Positions 15,978 to 17,538 of a DNA stretch of 17,538 nt are shown here, one piece after another. The notes under the pieces are model-generated. The model saw only the letters and a program-made list of their open reading frames with translations, had not been told where the DNA came from and searched no databases. A program made the translations under genes and the position numbers. How positions within the stretch are numbered: the first letter of the stretch is position 1; every line of letters starts with the position of its first letter. The DNA lies in the NCBI GenBank assembly GCA_900541285.1, contig UQJA01000027.1, forward strand, positions 1 to 17,538. Direction: 5' to 3'. This DNA comes from an uncultured Collinsella sp. (GTDB lineage Bacteria > Actinomycetota > Coriobacteriia > Coriobacteriales > Coriobacteriaceae).

Positions 15978-16733
15978 TTAGTTCATGCTGCTTTGGTGGC
16001 CGGTTCGACCGGTACCGTTGCGCGTCACGGTTTCATGGAGCAAAAAGAACCCGGGGACCTGTTTGGTCTCGGTGTATTCCATAAGGATGCCGTCGGCGTT
16101 GTAGGTCTGCCCGCGTATAACGGCGAGTGCGTTAAAGTCGTCGAGATCGAGCACGCGCGCATCTTCGGGCGTGGGATGCTCAATCGTTACATCGCGTTTG
16201 CCCGTGGCAATCTTAATGCCAAGATCTTCTTCGAGGTAACGATAAATTGAATCGTTGACAATCTCGGGTGTCAGTCCCGGTACCTGTGAGCTTAGGTAAT
16301 AGGAGTCGTCGGAGCACACGGCATGTCCGTTTGCATAACGGATGCGTTTGGCGCGCGTGAGCTCGCAGCCTTCGGGAAATCCGGTAATCTTGGAGAGTGC
16401 CTTGCTACAGACGAGGAGCTCAAAGACGGTGGTGACAGTCTTGAGCTCAAAGCCTCGGCTGGTCGCGATTTCCTTAAAGGTCTCGAGTCCGCCGCCGCCA
16501 CGACTCTTCTCGTCACTGATGTTGCGAATGACGCGCATGCCTTTGCCTTGCTGGGGGAGCACGTAACCATCTGCCGCAAGCATCGAGATAGCGCGACGGA
16601 CCGTCATGCGCGAACAGTCAAACAGCTGCGTGAGCTCAGTCTCCGAAGGCAGATAACTCTGATAGGCGTATGTGCCGTCGTCAATCGACTGCTTCACGTT
16701 GTCATAAATAGTTTGAAAGATGGCTCGCGCCAT
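15978..16733 (-). CDS. GntR-family (HutC/UTRA) transcriptional regulator
   Basis: This 251-aa protein has an N-terminal winged helix of GntR type (residues about 5-70: YLPSETELTQLFDCSRMTVRRAI then LAADGYVLPQQGKGMRV) and a C-terminal UTRA ligand-binding domain (about 95-240), as in the HutC/TreR subfamily. Such proteins bind palindromic operators as dimers and release them on binding a sugar, sugar phosphate or similar effector. ATG 16733 has AGGAG seven bases upstream. It follows a zinc-type alcohol dehydrogenase gene on the same strand by 66 nt, so it may control that gene and whatever lies upstream beyond the window. The effector cannot be read from the sequence. Confidence 0.93.
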   Translation of the reverse strand: MARAIFQTIYDNVKQSIDDGTYAYQSYLPSETELTQLFDCSRMTVRRAISMLAADGYVLPQQGKGMRVIRNISDEKSRGGGGLETFKEIATSRGFELKTVTTVFELLVCSKALSKITGFPEGCELTRAKRIRYANGHAVCSDDSYYLSSQVPGLTPEIVNDSIYRYLEEDLGIKIATGKRDVTIEHPTPEDARVLDLDDFNALAVIRGQTYNADGILMEYTETKQVPGFFLLHETVTRNGTGRTGHQSSMN

Positions 16734-16754
16734 GACGGTCTCCTAGATGTGTGC

Positions 16755-16785
16755 GTGCGGACGGCAGGTGGGGAGCCGTCCGCAC
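16755..16785. promoter_or_regulatory. Perfect 10-bp hairpin between dehydrogenase and gntR
   Basis: GTGCGGACGG and CCGTCCGCAC pair perfectly around an 11-nt loop in the 66-nt gap between the two minus-strand genes. No T tract follows on the minus strand. It could be an attenuating or mRNA-stabilising hairpin between operon genes, or an operator for the adjacent regulator. Confidence 0.45.
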
Positions 16786-16799
16786 GGGCGTCGATCGAA

Positions 16800-17538
16800 T
16801 TACCTACTGGGGTCAATTATATATTTGCCCATGGCGCGCAGTGCCGGGTCCGATAGGATGGCACCGAGCTCGTCGAGGGAAGCCACCTTGGCGACCATCG
16901 AGGATACGTCGAGCCTGCCGGAGTCGATGAGCTCGAGCGCGCGACGCTGTGTGTAAGGGTTGATGTAAGACGAGGTGAGCACGAGCTCCTTCTGGAAGAC
17001 CTCGAAGGGCTTGACGGTGATTGTCTCATCGGGCTTGGTAAGTCCGAACATCATGACCGTAGCCTTGTGGCCGGCGATCTGGATGGCCTGCTCGATGGTG
17101 ACGGGCTTGCCAACACACTCGATAACGACATCGACGTTGCCGACGCCTTCCTGCTCCAGGCGGGCGGGGACATCCTCGCGGATGGAGTCGATTGCCAGGT
17201 CGGCGCCGAGTTTGAGCGCAACCTCGCGCTTGCCCTCGACAGGCTCGAGCAAAACGACTTTGGTTGCACCAGCGTTTTTGGCAAGCTGCATCATGAGCAG
17301 ACCGATCATGCCACCGCCGATAACGACAACTGTGCTGCCGGGCTTGATGTTGCACATATCGATGCCGTGCAGACAGCACGCCACGGGCTCGGTCATGGCA
17401 CCCTGCTCGAAGCTGGTGTGTTCGCCCAACTTGTAGACTTGCTGCATATCGACGGAGCAGTACTCCGCAAAGCCGCCGTTAACGGTGGTGCCGTAGCCGG
17501 TCATATGCTCGCAGTAGTGGTTGATTCCGTCACGGCAG
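16800..17538 (-). CDS. Zinc-dependent medium-chain dehydrogenase (sorbitol/threonine dehydrogenase type), N-terminus missing
   Basis: The frame is open from the right window edge to TAA at 16802-16800, giving the last 245 residues of what should be a protein of about 345 aa. The fragment begins within the structural zinc lobe (CRDGINHYC), then has NGGFAEYC, TEPVACCLHG and the Rossmann motif VVIGGGMIGLL, with NAD(P) binding expected from VLLEP at the end of strand 2. These features place it in the polyol (L-iditol/sorbitol)-, threonine- or galactitol-phosphate-dehydrogenase group of the MDR superfamily, which oxidises a secondary alcohol in a sugar alcohol or amino acid. The catalytic zinc Cys/His lie outside the window. 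The GntR regulator follows on the same strand, supporting a catabolic operon role. Confidence 0.92.
   Translation of the reverse strand, partial: CRDGINHYCEHMTGYGTTVNGGFAEYCSVDMQQVYKLGEHTSFEQGAMTEPVACCLHGIDMCNIKPGSTVVVIGGGMIGLLMMQLAKNAGATKVVLLEPVEGKREVALKLGADLAIDSIREDVPARLEQEGVGNVDVVIECVGKPVTIEQAIQIAGHKATVMMFGLTKPDETITVKPFEVFQKELVLTSSYINPYTQRRALELIDSGRLDVSSMVAKVASLDELGAILSDPALRAMGKYIIDPSR

Noticed and set aside
16755..16785. Terminator separating the dehydrogenase from gntR
   Set aside because: The stem is perfect but no T tract follows on the minus strand, so I list it as a regulatory hairpin, not a terminator.

Overview
The window looks like chromosomal DNA from a gut actinobacterium of the class Coriobacteriia, most likely Collinsella. 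This is inferred from high G+C content, strong C/G-ending codon bias in the highly expressed genes, a type III glutamine synthetase, and the mix of fermentative dehydrogenases. No search could be run, so the taxonomy is an inference. I see no integrase, phage gene, CRISPR array or complete insertion sequence.

Left part (1-2688, minus strand): a methionine and one-carbon operon reads metF, then a separate MetH-reactivation (SAM/B12) protein, then metH, which runs off the left edge. The genes are packed tightly (a TAATG overlap, then a 9-nt gap). The reactivation gene carries an apparent single-base frameshift near 1314-1325. Next (2689-3114) is a 426-bp divergent intergenic region with a 54-bp imperfect inverted repeat and three short hairpins, followed by plus-strand type III glutamine synthetase (3115-5202) and its terminator.

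Middle (5267-6010): a non-coding, repeat-rich stretch. It holds a 219-bp element bounded by 34-bp inverted repeats whose arms are open in frame and would encode related peptides, a tRNA-Glu(UUC) gene with its own promoter and terminator, and a degenerate copy of the tRNA 3' end plus terminator exactly 189 bp away. Minus-strand genes 10356-6017 then form a three-gene unit: two divergent paralogous helical-repeat proteins of unknown function and a single-chain MurT-GatD fusion (lipid II isoglutaminyl synthase), closed by a terminator.

Right part: plus-strand genes are an iron-containing alcohol dehydrogenase, two tandem glycerol dehydrogenase paralogues and a polyferredoxin-like protein with about four predicted [4Fe-4S] sites. 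Converging on them from the right edge are a zinc-dependent medium-chain dehydrogenase (partial) and a GntR/UTRA regulator, probably a polyol or sugar-alcohol catabolic unit. The right half therefore has a redox and fermentation theme (glycerol or polyol oxidation coupled to aldehyde or alcohol interconversion). Three hairpins with a similar GGG(A/T)CAGG loop core are scattered between genes and may be a dispersed genomic repeat family.

I do not see a clear-cut new defence or mobile system. The best leads are the fused MurT-GatD with its unknown partner proteins, the inverted-repeat/mini-ORF element, the tRNA-Glu tail duplication and the broken MetH-reactivation gene.
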